DNA of 37,945 nucleotides from an uncultured Erysipelotrichaceae bacterium (GCA_902798595.1 CADBXE010000012.1:1-37945), one strand, 5' to 3'. Counted from the stretch's first letter, positions 23,317-32,800 are shown. Notes: generated by a model not told the origin, from the letters alone. Program-made: numbers and translations.

Positions 23317-25695
23317 TTAGTTTAAGCTTTCAATGTAACCTTTGATGTTACTAGCGTTTTCAAAGACGTCGTTTGTGCCGTCGCCCTTTGGAACGATTAA
23401 TGTTGGAGCTTTTCTAACGCCAAATGCTTTGGTTTGATCAGCATTTTCTTCGGCATCAACGACACTATATTTGATACCAGCTTTGTCTAAGAGCATCTTA
23501 GCCATCTTACAGTTTGGACATGTCTTTGTGGCGAATAATAAGATTTCATTTGCGACAATCTTTTCTTCTTCGTCACAATCATCTTGACTGCCTAAAACGT
23601 CAGTAATCTTATGTGTAAGTTTAGATTTAGCAGGTTCGTAAACTTTACGGTGTTGGAATTCTTCTGTCTTACCATCATTCCAGTTTTGGACTGGTCTATA
23701 GTAACCAGTAATACGGGAATAGACTTCAGTTCTCTTACCACATTTTGGACAGACATATTGTTCACCGGTTAAATAACCGTGGTCTTTACATACAGAGTAT
23801 GTAGGAGACATTGTGTAATATGGAATGTGATAGTTTTCCGCGATCTTTCTAACAAGATTCATACAAGATTTCCAGCTTGGTAACTTTTGACCTAAGAAGC
23901 AGTGGAAGACTGTACCAGAGGTATAAAGAGTTTGTAAGCCATCTTGGATATCAAGAGCTTTGTAGATATCTTCTGTGTAACCAACTGGTAAGTGAGAAGA
24001 ATTGGTGTAGTATGGTGTTCTGCCATTTTCAGAAGCAGTAATAATATCTGGATATAAAGCTTTATCGTGTTTGGCTAAACGATAGGCTGTGGATTCGGCA
24101 GGTGTGGCTTCTAAGTTATATAAGTCACCATATAATTCTTGATAGTCAGATAATTTGTTTCTCATGTGATTGAGAACATCTTTGGTGAATTGAATAGCTT
24201 CTGGATTTGTTAAATCTTTTCTTAACCATCTAGCGTTTAAGCAAGCTTCATTCATACCGACTAAACCAATAGTGGAGAAGTGGTTATTGAAGTTACCTAA
24301 ATAACGTTTGGTGTATGGATATAAACCGGCTTCCATTAATGTGGTAATGGTGTTACGTTTCACTTTAAGTGAACGAGCACTGATATCCATGATGTGATCG
24401 AGTCTTCTATAGAAATCTTCTTCATCAGTGGCTAAGTAAGCGATTCTTGGCATGTTAATAGTAACAACACCAATGGAACCTGTGGATTCGCCAGAACCGA
24501 AGAAACCACCGGATTTCTTTCTTAATTCTCTTAAGTCGAGTCTTAAACGGCAGCACATACTTCTAACATCGCTTGGCTCCATATCGGAGTTGATGTAGTT
24601 GGAGAAGTATGGTGTACCATATTTCGCAGTCATTTCGAACAAGAGTTTATTGTTTTCTGTTTCTTCCCAGTTGAATGTACGAGTAATGGAGTATGTTGGG
24701 ATTGGGTATTGGAAACCACGGCCATTCGCGTCGCCTTCAATCATGATTTCGATGAAGGCTTTATTAACCATTGCCATTTCTTCAACACAGTCTTTGTACT
24801 TGAAGTCCATTTCTTTGCCACCCACTAAACAGTTGAGCTCGGCCATATCGTTTGGCACTACCCAGTCTAATGTGATGTTGGTGAATGGAGCTTGTGTACC
24901 CCAACGTGATGGTGTATTAACACCATAAATGAAGGATTGGATGCATTGCTTAACTTCTTTATATGTTAAGTGATCAACTTTAACAAATGGCGCTAAATAT
25001 GTATCGAATGAGGAGAAGGCTTGTGCGCCAGCCCATTCGTTTTGCATAATGCCTAAGAAGTTAACCATTTGATTACAAAGAGTGCTTAAGTGGTTAGCTG
25101 GTGAGGAAGTAATTTTACCAGGAACACCGCCTAAACCTTCTTGGATTAATTGTTTTAATGACCAACCAGCACAGTAACCTGTGAGCATGGATAAGTCGTG
25201 GATGTGGATTTCAGCGTTTCTATGAGCGTTACCGATTTCGTCATCATAGACTTCACTTAACCAGTAATTAGCGGTAACAGCGCCGCTGTTTGATAAAATC
25301 AAGCCACCTACGGAATATGTCACGGTACTATTTTCTTTAACACGCCAGTCGTTAATCTTTAAATAGTTATCAACAACATTCTTGTAGTTGAGGTTTGTTT
25401 CTTTGATGTCACGTAAGTTTTGGTGTTGCTTACGATAAATAATATAGGAACGCGCGACGTCTACGTAACCGGCTTGGATTAAGACGATTTCAACAGAGTC
25501 TTGAACGTCTTCAATGCCGATAGTGTCATTAACGACTTTGCGATTAAAATCGCTGGTAACACGTAAAGCGAGCATTTCGATGATGTCGTGATTGTAGAAC
25601 TTGTGTTCCGCCATGAAAGCTTTTTCAATAGCGTTCTCAATCTTGGAAATATCGAATTCTTCAATATTGCCATCTCTCTTCTTGATTCTAAGCAT
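23317..25695 (-). CDS. nrdD: Class III (anaerobic) ribonucleoside-triphosphate reductase with C-terminal redoxin domain
   Basis: A 792-residue protein. Residues 1-95 are an ATP-cone (MLRIKKRDGNIEEFDISKIE), the allosteric activity site. The catalytic barrel (about 105-630) includes GVNTPSRWGTQAPF, RSMCCRLRLDLREL and GSIGVVTINMPR. A zinc site follows (Cys636, His639 nearby, Cys649, Cys652), then the glycyl radical loop RITGYYRP (Gly664) with WNDGK. Residues about 714-792 are a glutaredoxin/thioredoxin-like domain with CPNC (Cys726, Cys729) and APTLIVP, which ordinary NrdD proteins lack. It reduces NTPs to dNTPs without oxygen. AAGGAG lies upstream of the ATG. Operon with the TrxB-like gene; the activase is nearby. 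Confidence 0.96.
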   Translation of the reverse strand: MLRIKKRDGNIEEFDISKIENAIEKAFMAEHKFYNHDIIEMLALRVTSDFNRKVVNDTIGIEDVQDSVEIVLIQAGYVDVARSYIIYRKQHQNLRDIKETNLNYKNVVDNYLKINDWRVKENSTVTYSVGGLILSNSGAVTANYWLSEVYDDEIGNAHRNAEIHIHDLSMLTGYCAGWSLKQLIQEGLGGVPGKITSSPANHLSTLCNQMVNFLGIMQNEWAGAQAFSSFDTYLAPFVKVDHLTYKEVKQCIQSFIYGVNTPSRWGTQAPFTNITLDWVVPNDMAELNCLVGGKEMDFKYKDCVEEMAMVNKAFIEIMIEGDANGRGFQYPIPTYSITRTFNWEETENNKLLFEMTAKYGTPYFSNYINSDMEPSDVRSMCCRLRLDLRELRKKSGGFFGSGESTGSIGVVTINMPRIAYLATDEEDFYRRLDHIMDISARSLKVKRNTITTLMEAGLYPYTKRYLGNFNNHFSTIGLVGMNEACLNARWLRKDLTNPEAIQFTKDVLNHMRNKLSDYQELYGDLYNLEATPAESTAYRLAKHDKALYPDIITASENGRTPYYTNSSHLPVGYTEDIYKALDIQDGLQTLYTSGTVFHCFLGQKLPSWKSCMNLVRKIAENYHIPYYTMSPTYSVCKDHGYLTGEQYVCPKCGKRTEVYSRITGYYRPVQNWNDGKTEEFQHRKVYEPAKSKLTHKITDVLGSQDDCDEEEKIVANEILLFATKTCPNCKMAKMLLDKAGIKYSVVDAEENADQTKAFGVRKAPTLIVPKGDGTNDVFENASNIKGYIESLN

Positions 25696-25830
25696 AAATA
25701 TTTCTCCTTATTCTTCTTTCGTATAGTAAAAGCAGCATTTCCCCATTTTCTGCTTGTAATTAGCTATCACTTAGCGGTCTCCCGCTTTGTAGCAGGTGCA
25801 TTAATATTAATAATATTGGGAAGGATTTTA
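25696..25830 (-). promoter_or_regulatory. Structured leader of nrdD
   Basis: The 222-bp gap before nrdD holds, on the minus strand, an AT-rich palindrome (AATATTA-A-TAATATT, plus 25803-25817). It is followed by a tight hairpin AGCGG-GAGA-CCGCT with a GNRA-type loop and by a second hairpin AGCAG...CTGCT, before AAGGAG and the ATG. I match it to no known riboswitch and see no clear NrdR box pair. It may be a 5' leader with regulatory structure. Confidence 0.35.
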
Positions 25831-25837
25831 AACATAA

Positions 25838-25880
25838 AAAAACACAAATTTAGACACTGTCTAGTTTTATGCTTTTTTAT
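25838..25880 (-). terminator. Terminator of the second tetR gene
   Basis: TAGACA-G-TGTCTA inverted repeat flanked by pairing A/T arms; on the minus strand it is followed by GTG and seven Ts. It separates tetR from the nrdD leader. Confidence 0.6.
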
Positions 25881-25917
25881 CTTTGAAAAGTTATTTAACT
25901 GGTGTATATAGGGCTAA

Positions 25918-26475
25918 TTATTTGTCCTTATGCAAAGCATGTTCCACGTTAAGAGAAGAGAAGATGCTGTAAGCCATTTTTGCCATTTCTTGTGGTGGAA
26001 GGTCTAAACCAAGTTCAAACCAAAGCAATAAGACATTAGCGATACCACCCGCTAAAAAGGCAGCAACAATTCTATTATTAATAAGATTATTTTCAGTAGT
26101 TAAAGCAATGTGGTTGGCGAGGTATGCGCCATAATCAGTGAACTTTTCAACAAGTAAGTTTTCTTTTCTTGCTCTTTTTAATATGGTAACTTGACGAGCA
26201 TATTTCTTCATGTAATTAAATACTTCAAGTAAGAACGTATAAATGTCGTCAATGTGTTTTTCGTTGATGATCTGGAAGAAGTCTTCAAATCTTTCATCAC
26301 AGTAATTGATAAAGATATCTTCTTTATTGTTAAAGTAACGGTAGAAAGACATTCTAGATACGCGAGCTTTAGAACAAATATCGGTTACACTGATTGATTC
26401 ATAATCGAACTTTGACATCAGATAATATAATGAAATCGTGATGTAATCTTTTGTGCTATGTTTGCGAGAAATCAT
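25918..26475 (-). CDS. TetR/AcrR-family transcriptional regulator
   Basis: A 185-residue protein with an N-terminal HTH (about 8-52; YDSISVTDIC-like ESISVTDICSKARVSRMSFYRYFNNKEDIF), the textbook TetR recognition helix and YxYF turn. The C-terminal part resembles the TetR_C_33 type with LRAGGIA-like FLAGGIANVL. A strong AGGAGG lies 8 nt before the ATG. Divergent from two small membrane genes and a large ABC transporter fusion, which it probably controls. A palindrome at 26505-26526 lies between its -35 and -10, so autoregulation is likely. Confidence 0.9.
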   Translation of the reverse strand: MISRKHSTKDYITISLYYLMSKFDYESISVTDICSKARVSRMSFYRYFNNKEDIFINYCDERFEDFFQIINEKHIDDIYTFLLEVFNYMKKYARQVTILKRARKENLLVEKFTDYGAYLANHIALTTENNLINNRIVAAFLAGGIANVLLLWFELGLDLPPQEMAKMAYSIFSSLNVEHALHKDK

Positions 26476-26502
26476 ATAAATGACCTCCTTTTATCCGTTG
26501 CA

Positions 26503-26531
26503 AGTGTAACATAAGAAAATGTTACATACAA
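26503..26531 (-). promoter_or_regulatory. tetR promoter with embedded operator
   Basis: Minus strand TTGTAT (26526-26531), 17 bp, TACACT (26503-26508). The inverted repeat TGTAACAT (26505-26512) - AAGAAA - ATGTTACA (26519-26526) fills the spacer and touches both hexamers, so a bound dimer should exclude RNA polymerase. Confidence 0.65.
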
Positions 26532-26578
26532 ATGATTTTCAAAAAATAATTATATTTAGAAATTTTTATGTAATAAAG

Positions 26579-26608
26579 TTGCAAAAATAACATAAAAAAT
26601 AATAGAAT
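26579..26608 (+). promoter_or_regulatory. Promoter of the small-membrane-protein/ABC cluster (leaderless)
   Basis: TTGCAA (26579-26584), 18 bp, TAGAAT (26603-26608), then 8 nt to ATG 26617 with no Shine-Dalgarno. An in-frame ATG at 26611 is only 2 nt from the -10 and would fall outside the mRNA. Confidence 0.5.
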
Positions 26609-26616
26609 AAATGCAT

Positions 26617-27081
26617 ATGGAAAAATGCACAAGAAAAGTTAATCCATTTAGTGTGACCCGTTCAGTATATTTGATGGGTTTGTTTGATTGGAAATTAATC
26701 AGTGAAGAAAAAACACAAAATGGTCCATCAATTTTGACATTTGAAAGAGATGAAAATACGCCATATTACAAGGAAATGGTGGAGATTGAAAAAGAAACAT
26801 CCCCACGCTTATTGCCTTTTTGGGTTTTAGCCATTCCTGTTTCAATTGCTTTTATCGTTATGACTGTCTTTTTAATTCTCTTTTTAGCGATGAAAGAAAG
26901 TTTTGATGCAAAGGCGAATCTCTTCTTTTTTCTCATCCCATCAATGATTTTGTTGCTTGTTGATACATTGCTTTTCTACTACCGTAGTAGACAATTAATG
27001 AAATATCTTCAAAATGAAGATACAATAGTTAAAGAAGCTGAAGAAAAAATCAAACAATTGAAAGCTAAATATGGAAACTAA
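26617..27081 (+). CDS. Small two-helix membrane protein, paralogue of the next gene
   Basis: About 154 residues from ATG 26617. The N-terminal soluble part has LFDWKLISEEKTQNG, then LTFERDENTPYY. Two hydrophobic helices follow (about 68-93 and 99-122), and the tail is a charged helix. The next gene shares the same layout and the FxWxL...NG...LTFERD pattern. No known family is recognised. It overlaps the next gene by 11 nt. Given the adjacent ABC fusion and divergent TetR, a role as an accessory or sensing component of the transporter is a guess. Confidence 0.7.
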   Translation: MEKCTRKVNPFSVTRSVYLMGLFDWKLISEEKTQNGPSILTFERDENTPYYKEMVEIEKETSPRLLPFWVLAIPVSIAFIVMTVFLILFLAMKESFDAKANLFFFLIPSMILLLVDTLLFYYRSRQLMKYLQNEDTIVKEAEEKIKQLKAKYGN

Positions 27082-27577
27082 ATATCTTAAGGTTAAGGAA
27101 AAGAAAGTTGATGACACCATAGATTTCTATGCTTCTTTTGGCTGGGTTCTTTCTGGAGAAAAAGAAGAACTCCCAAATGGTAAAGTTGGTTTAACTTTTG
27201 AAAGAGATAAACATAGATTAGAAGGTGACTACCGCACTGTTAGAAGAGGGGAAAGAGTGTACCGTCAAATTGCTCGCCCATTCCCATTAGCGGCTTTAAT
27301 CACTTTAGCCATTGGTTGCGCGGAATTAGTGCTTTATTTCACCGTGAGAGATGTCTTTGCTTATTACATCGTTTTCCTCTACGGTTGTTTAACCTTCTAT
27401 GCCATTACTGTTTATTTATTGATTATCTTCGTTATAATCTTAGTCAAACGTCGTAGTTTGCTTAATAAACTCGTCTATAATGTTGGCTTACAAGCAGGAA
27501 CTTTAAGAGACTATCCTTTACAAAACAACATTTTGGAAGAAGAAGACGATACTTGGGCAATCGCGGAAAACCTCTAA
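27071..27577 (+). CDS. Small two-helix membrane protein, paralogue of the previous gene
   Basis: A 168-residue protein. It has a soluble N-terminal part with SFGWVLSGEKEELPNGKVG and LTFERDKH, a basic stretch, two hydrophobic helices (about 72-92 and 97-124), and an acidic tail ending ILEEEDDTWAIAENL. It is clearly related to the preceding gene product in layout and motif. The ATG lies inside the end of the upstream gene, so translation is coupled. Function unknown. Confidence 0.7.
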   Translation: METKYLKVKEKKVDDTIDFYASFGWVLSGEKEELPNGKVGLTFERDKHRLEGDYRTVRRGERVYRQIARPFPLAALITLAIGCAELVLYFTVRDVFAYYIVFLYGCLTFYAITVYLLIIFVIILVKRRSLLNKLVYNVGLQAGTLRDYPLQNNILEEEDDTWAIAENL

Positions 27578-27624
27578 AAGTTGAGTATATCGTTTAAAAG
27601 CATAAAATATAAAGTGCAACTTTA

Positions 27625-27653
27625 TTGACAGGCACTTTATTTTTATATATCAT
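27625..27653 (+). promoter_or_regulatory. Promoter of the ABC fusion gene
   Basis: TTGACA (27625-27630), 17 bp, TATCAT (27648-27653). A consensus -35 and a 16-nt predicted leader with AAGG before the ATG give the ABC gene its own promoter in addition to any read-through. Confidence 0.6.
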
Positions 27654-27675
27654 GCACTCATAAGGTAAAAATACC

Positions 27676-30600
27676 ATGCTTAAATTAGTTAATATCAAAA
27701 AGAATTACATCATGAAGAATCAAGATCCAGTTAAGGCTCTACGTGGAGTCACTGTTTCTTTCCGCCGCAACGAATTTGTCGCGGTTTTAGGCCCTTCTGG
27801 ATGTGGCAAAACAACACTCTTAAATATCATCGGTGGTCTTGACCGTTATAGCAATGGTGATTTAATCATCAAAGACAAGTCCACTAAAAACTATAATGAC
27901 CGTGATTGGGATACATACCGTAACCATTCAATTGGCTTTGTTTTCCAAGCCTATAATTTAATCGGTCACCAAACCATTTCTAAAAACGTTGAACTCGCCT
28001 TAACAATTGCGGGGGTAAGCAAAAAAGAAAGAAAAGAAAGGGCATATCAAGCATTAGCTAAAGTTGGTCTTAAAGGCATGGAAAAGAAAAGACCAAACCA
28101 ACTCTCTGGTGGCCAAATGCAAAGAGTGGCTATTGCCCGTGCCCTTGTTAACAATCCTGAAATTTTATTAGCCGATGAACCAACCGGTGCTCTTGATAGT
28201 GAAACAAGCGTTCAAATCATGAACCTTCTTAAAGAAGTTGCTAAAAACCGTTTGGTTATCATGGTTACCCATAACCCAGATTTAGCGGAACGCTATGCCA
28301 CACGTATCGTTAATATGTTTGATGGTGTCATCACTGGTGATAGTAATCCATTTGATGGTGTGGACCAACCAACCCAAAAAGCTTATCGCTGCCCAAAGTG
28401 TGGTGCAGTTGTTTATCAGCAGTTCTCTAGATGCCCAAAGTGTGGTGTTCTAGCTAAATATCCTGATGATGAAATCACCTCAAAAGGTAAAAAGAAAAAG
28501 AGCTCCATGAGCTTCTTTACCGCTACAGCATTATCTGTTGCTAACTTATTCTCAAAAAGCAAACGTACCGTTTTAGTGGCTATTGCCGGTAGTATTGGTA
28601 TCTTTGGTGTGTCCACTGTTTTAGCGGCATCCACCGGTGTCCGTCAATACATTGATAACATGCAAGATGATATGCTTTCTAGTTATCCACTTCAAATTCA
28701 AGAAGAAACAGTTGACTACTCATCTTTGATGACTGGCTTATACGCTGATACAGACTCTAAAATCGCTGATTTCGACACAACCACTCGTGTTGGTCTTAAC
28801 TCCATGATTGATTATTTAATGGATCGCTATAGCGATATTACCGCCGTTAAAACAAACACCATTAACGATGATTTGGTGCAATTTGTCAAAGAAATTCCAA
28901 GCGAATATATCTCAGCTTTATCATTCAGTTATGGTATTGACCCGACAAACAATATCTTTACTGAATGGAAACCAAGCGATAAAGAAGAGAGAATGGAAAT
29001 CTCCTTAAATGGTTTAACACAACGTTATATTGCTGAACTTAAAACCGTAGGTGGCTTTGCCCAATACGCAAACTACGTCGATTTATTTACCGACTTTATG
29101 AAACTTCTCCCAGGAGACGAAGAATACATTCTTGATCAATATGATCTTTTAGGTAATTCCCATTTCCCAAAGAATGAAAACGAAATTATGTTAGTCGTGG
29201 AATCCGATACCACATTGACTGATTTAGTCTTCGCTCAACTTGGATATTATCAAGAAGAAGAAGTCATGAATATTGCTCAAAAGGCCATTCAAAAATATGA
29301 CCCAGAAAATAAAATGAGCGATGCGGAATTAGACGCTAAGTTCCCATACGCTACTTCTTTTAGCTATGAAGAACTTCTTAGTAAGAAACTTAAATACTAT
29401 CCTCACGACACCATTTATCATTATGACGATATTCCAGTGCGTACTTATAACAATTACAATGTCGTTTTGAAGAGTGACGCTAATGATGATTTCTATTCAT
29501 TTGTCTATAGTGGTGGTAATACCTCATCTTATTTAAATGGCATCGTTTACCAAGGAACACATATTACTATCAGTCCATTCGCTAGTGAAACGGTCTATAT
29601 GTTCAAACTCAAGAACACTATAGACATCATTAGTCTCATTATCAGTGGTAATCGTGATGATTTAAATCTTACCAACTTGATGGCGGATCCAGCCACCGAC
29701 CCTGATCCAACAACTGGTAATTTCATTTGCTTATCACAAGAGCAATTAAGAAAACTTATTACTGACCCGAAGAATATTGATTATTCTGATCTTTCTTTGA
29801 TTCAAATCAAGGATGATTCTACAGCGACTATTGGTTTGACCAATCAATATACTGTTAGTAAAGAAGTCAAAGAACAAACTGAAGCGGTGACTGGTTATCA
29901 ATATCCAGCGACCGTTCAAGAAGAATGGGGCAAAGGTACAGAAATTACTATTGCAGGTATTTTAAGACCAAAAGCAGGCGTTTCCTTTGGCTCACTTTCC
30001 CGTGGCGTTTATTTCACCAAGGAGTTCCAAGACAAATACATGAAAGACGCTTATAATTCAAAAATTATACGCGATGAAGATCATGGCTTTGCTAGCCATA
30101 TTGAAAATCCAGCCAAGCAAAGCACCTTATATAATGCCTACGTGACATTTAACTATACTGACTGGAGTGATGAAAACAATCCACAGTACAATTCATTCGG
30201 TTATGCTTCATGTTTAAACGGTGACCTTAACTCATCGTTCTCCTCATTATTAGGCAATATTACAGGCCGCGACTACGGTCAAGAAAATGCAGTGCATTTC
30301 CGTTCTTTATGTGGCCTAAAAATAGTGGAGACTGCACATGAAAATGAAGACAGTACATTCACATACGAAAAGCTTCCAGAAACCATGAGCATCTATCCAG
30401 TTGACTTTAAGACTAAAGACAAGGTTAACAAGTATTTGGATGATTGGAATAAAGACGTGAGCATCACTCTTTACGATGGCACAACGCAAGAAAAAGTGCT
30501 TAAACCAGGAACACGTGATGAATTAACCTATACTGACACTATTTCCTTGATTATCAATGTCATTGACACAATGATTACAATTGTGACTACAGCGTTAGTG

Positions 30601-30981
30601 ATTTTTACCTCCCTTTCTCTAGTGGTTTCTAGTTTCATGATTGCGGTTATCACTTATATCTCTGTTATGGAAAGAGTTAAGGAAATCGGTGTTATTCGTT
30701 CCTTAGGTGGACGTAAGAAAGACGTTTCACGCTTGTTTATTGCAGAAAACTTGGTCACTGGATTCTTTAGTGGCGTAATTGGTTTAGCCATTACCGGCAT
30801 AGCCTGTATTGTCATCAACATCGTTGTTAAACCATTTGGTGTGCCGGCAATTGCGGTATTAAATCTCCCAATTATTGGCATTATGCTTGGCTTAAGCATC
30901 TTATTAAGCGTTATCGCAGGCTTTATTCCATCATTACATGCTTCTAGACAAGATCCAGTTATTGCTTTAAGGAGTGAATAA
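27676..30981 (+). CDS. ABC transporter: ATPase-zinc ribbon-FtsX permease fusion
   Basis: A 1101-residue single chain. Residues 1-225 are an ABC ATPase with Walker A GPSGCGKT (39-46), signature LSGGQ (143-147), DEPTGAL (167-173) and switch His199. Residues 236-260 hold a zinc ribbon CPKCG-x9-CPKCG (Cys239, 242, 253, 256). A transmembrane helix near 296-318 is followed by a long external domain (about 320-950). The C-terminal FtsX domain has three helices (about 955-1090), with [26 protein letters not shown] and ending [12 protein letters not shown]. Fused ATPase-permeases of this size occur in Bacillota as MacB-like exporters or cell-envelope systems; the zinc ribbon is unusual to me. The stop overlaps the rimO start (TAATG). 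Confidence 0.9.
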   Translation: MLKLVNIKKNYIMKNQDPVKALRGVTVSFRRNEFVAVLGPSGCGKTTLLNIIGGLDRYSNGDLIIKDKSTKNYNDRDWDTYRNHSIGFVFQAYNLIGHQTISKNVELALTIAGVSKKERKERAYQALAKVGLKGMEKKRPNQLSGGQMQRVAIARALVNNPEILLADEPTGALDSETSVQIMNLLKEVAKNRLVIMVTHNPDLAERYATRIVNMFDGVITGDSNPFDGVDQPTQKAYRCPKCGAVVYQQFSRCPKCGVLAKYPDDEITSKGKKKKSSMSFFTATALSVANLFSKSKRTVLVAIAGSIGIFGVSTVLAASTGVRQYIDNMQDDMLSSYPLQIQEETVDYSSLMTGLYADTDSKIADFDTTTRVGLNSMIDYLMDRYSDITAVKTNTINDDLVQFVKEIPSEYISALSFSYGIDPTNNIFTEWKPSDKEERMEISLNGLTQRYIAELKTVGGFAQYANYVDLFTDFMKLLPGDEEYILDQYDLLGNSHFPKNENEIMLVVESDTTLTDLVFAQLGYYQEEEVMNIAQKAIQKYDPENKMSDAELDAKFPYATSFSYEELLSKKLKYYPHDTIYHYDDIPVRTYNNYNVVLKSDANDDFYSFVYSGGNTSSYLNGIVYQGTHITISPFASETVYMFKLKNTIDIISLIISGNRDDLNLTNLMADPATDPDPTTGNFICLSQEQLRKLITDPKNIDYSDLSLIQIKDDSTATIGLTNQYTVSKEVKEQTEAVTGYQYPATVQEEWGKGTEITIAGILRPKAGVSFGSLSRGVYFTKEFQDKYMKDAYNSKIIRDEDHGFASHIENPAKQSTLYNAYVTFNYTDWSDENNPQYNSFGYASCLNGDLNSSFSSLLGNITGRDYGQENAVHFRSLCGLKIVETAHENEDSTFTYEKLPETMSIYPVDFKTKDKVNKYLDDWNKDVSITLYDGTTQEKVLKPGTRDELTYTDTISLIINVIDTMITIVTTALVIFTSLSLVVSSFMIAVITYISVMERVKEIGVIRSLGGRKKDVSRLFIAENLVTGFFSGVIGLAITGIACIVINIVVKPFGVPAIAVLNLPIIGIMLGLSILLSVIAGFIPSLHASRQDPVIALRSE

Positions 30982-32270
30982 TGAAAAAGGTTGCTCTTAT
31001 TTCTTTAGGTTGCGCGAAAAACCTCGTTGATAGCGAGAATATTCTTGGTCTTCTTTTAAAGAACCACTATGAAATTGTTAATGATAAAAATAAAGCTGAT
31101 ATCTTAATTATCAACACTTGTGGTTTTATTGAATCTAGTAAAAAAGAATCGATTGATACAATTCTCGATAACATAAATAAAAAGCAAAAAGTGGTGGTTA
31201 CTGGTTGCTTAGTTAATCGCTATGTAGATGAACTTAAGAAATCCATTCCGGAAGTGGATTTATGGATTCCAATTAGAGATTATCCACGTTTCAATCAACT
31301 TTTAGCCACTCTTGATAAAAATATCACTAACTATGAAGGTCTTAATGATGACTATCGCTTGGTGAGCACTGGCTCCTATAGTGCTTATCTAAAGATTGGT
31401 GAAGGATGTTCTAATTGCTGTACTTATTGTGCTATTCCTTTAATCCGTGGTCCATATGTTTCTAGACCATACGAAGACATCATTAAAGAAGCTAGAAAAC
31501 TCGCTAGTGAAGGCTATAAGGAATTAATTGTCTTAGAACAAGACACTACCAGATATGGCCTAGATTTAAAGGAAAAGAAGACAATTGTGGATTTACTCAA
31601 AGGACTCTTAGAAATCAAAGAACTCGCCTTTATTCGCTTGTTATATCTTTATCCAGATGAAATCACTGATGAGCTAATCGACCTAATCGCTAAAGAAGAA
31701 AGATTAACACCATATTTTGATATTCCAATTCAACATAGCGAAGATAAGATTCTTAAAGCTATGAATAGACGTGGTGATAAAACTTACCTCACTAATTTAT
31801 TTAGCAAAATCAAAGCCAAGATTCCTAACGCTATATTAAGAACCACTGTTATGGTGGGCTTCCCAGGAGAAACAAAGAAAGACTTTGATAATCTTATTAA
31901 CTTTGTTAAAGATGTAAAGTTTGATCATTTAGGTGCTTTTACATACTCAAGAGAAGAAGGCACTAAATCATATGAATTTCCTCATCAAGTGAGAGAGGCT
32001 ACCAAACAAAAACGTTTAGACGAACTCATGTCCTTACAACAAAAGATTTCCTATGACTTAAATAAGAAACACATCGGAGAAGTAATGAGTGGTCTTGTTG
32101 TGGGAAAAGAAAATGGTTACTACTTATTAAGAAGCTATTTTAACGCTCCTGATGATGTGGATGGTAAGATTCTATTTCATTCTTCTAAAGAGCTCAAAGA
32201 AGGCGATATTACTAAAGTGAAGATTACTGAGAGTTATGTCTATGATTTATACGGGGAAGAAATCTCATGA
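30981..32270 (+). CDS. rimO: Ribosomal protein S12 methylthiotransferase RimO
   Basis: A 429-residue radical SAM enzyme. The UPF0004 N-terminal domain has Cys11, Cys47 and Cys76 for the auxiliary cluster. The radical SAM motif CSNCCTYC (Cys143, Cys147, Cys150) is followed by AIPLIRGPYVSRP, typical of RimO rather than MiaB. A TRAM-like tail follows (about 365-429). It adds a methylthio group to an Asp of ribosomal protein S12. Translationally coupled to the ABC gene by a 1-nt stop/start overlap and overlapping the next gene by 4 nt. Confidence 0.95.
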   Translation: MKKVALISLGCAKNLVDSENILGLLLKNHYEIVNDKNKADILIINTCGFIESSKKESIDTILDNINKKQKVVVTGCLVNRYVDELKKSIPEVDLWIPIRDYPRFNQLLATLDKNITNYEGLNDDYRLVSTGSYSAYLKIGEGCSNCCTYCAIPLIRGPYVSRPYEDIIKEARKLASEGYKELIVLEQDTTRYGLDLKEKKTIVDLLKGLLEIKELAFIRLLYLYPDEITDELIDLIAKEERLTPYFDIPIQHSEDKILKAMNRRGDKTYLTNLFSKIKAKIPNAILRTTVMVGFPGETKKDFDNLINFVKDVKFDHLGAFTYSREEGTKSYEFPHQVREATKQKRLDELMSLQQKISYDLNKKHIGEVMSGLVVGKENGYYLLRSYFNAPDDVDGKILFHSSKELKEGDITKVKITESYVYDLYGEEIS

Positions 32271-32548
32271 AATTCTTTGATAGATATCAAAAAATCATTG
32301 TTTGTGTAGGTATCGTATCCGTCATCCTCTCATTTATCTTTTTGATGTGGAATGTGGCCACCGCAACGCCTGTTTATGATGAACAAGGCTTATTAGCGGG
32401 CTATGAATACATGAAAGCGCCACAAACTTTATATTCAATTACCTTTGGTGTAAATGGTCTTTGTTTTACTTGGTTTATCATCAGATCTGTTACCTTTACA
32501 ATGCGTAAAAAGGAAGAAAGGGATATAAATATCCCCACTCAAATTTAA
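32267..32548 (+). CDS. Small membrane protein after rimO
   Basis: A 93-residue protein with two hydrophobic segments (about 10-30 and 56-77), an external loop with YDEQGLLAGYEYM and a basic C-terminal end. Its ATGA overlaps the rimO stop, so it is translated by coupling. No family recognised. Confidence 0.65.
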   Translation: MKFFDRYQKIIVCVGIVSVILSFIFLMWNVATATPVYDEQGLLAGYEYMKAPQTLYSITFGVNGLCFTWFIIRSVTFTMRKKEERDINIPTQI

Positions 32549-32563
32549 CTAATATTTTTCCTA

Positions 32564-32591
32564 TTGATATAGATTAGTATTTATGTATAAT
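32564..32591 (+). promoter_or_regulatory. tRNA-Thr promoter
   Basis: TTGATA (32564-32569), 16 bp, TATAAT (32586-32591). The predicted start is about 4 nt before the mature tRNA 5' end. Confidence 0.65.
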
Positions 32592-32601
32592 TATTAATGC
32601 T

Positions 32602-32675
32602 GCCCCCTTAGTAAAATGGTATTACGCATCCATGGTAAGGATGAATCGGTGGTCCGATTCCGCCAGGGGGCACCA
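32602..32675 (+). tRNA. tRNA-Thr (GGT)
   Basis: Cloverleaf: acceptor GCCCCCT/AGGGGGC, D stem GTAA/TTAC, anticodon stem CATCC/GGATG with loop ATGGTAA (anticodon GGT), T stem GGTGG/CCGCC with loop TCCGATT, discriminator A and encoded CCA. The T loop starts TCC instead of the usual TTC. Single gene with its own promoter. A terminator candidate follows at 32722-32748. Confidence 0.9.
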
Positions 32676-32721
32676 TAATCGTATACATACTTTGATACAA
32701 AGTGGAATATGCGAAAACCGC

Positions 32722-32748
32722 AAAAATGCTCAGAGATGGGCTTTTTTT
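32722..32748 (+). terminator. Terminator after tRNA-Thr
   Basis: GCTC (32728-32731) / GGGC (32738-32741) stem extended by A/T pairs, then seven Ts. The short stem has a G-T pair. Confidence 0.55.
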
Positions 32749-32800
32749 CTTATTTATTAGTTGCTTATCATTTGATTTACCTTATTTGCTGCAAAGCTTT

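Noticed and set aside
25696..25917. Cobalamin, preQ1 or T-box riboswitch before nrdD
   Set aside because: None of the conserved cores (for example a cobalamin box or T-box sequence) is present; only generic hairpins are seen.
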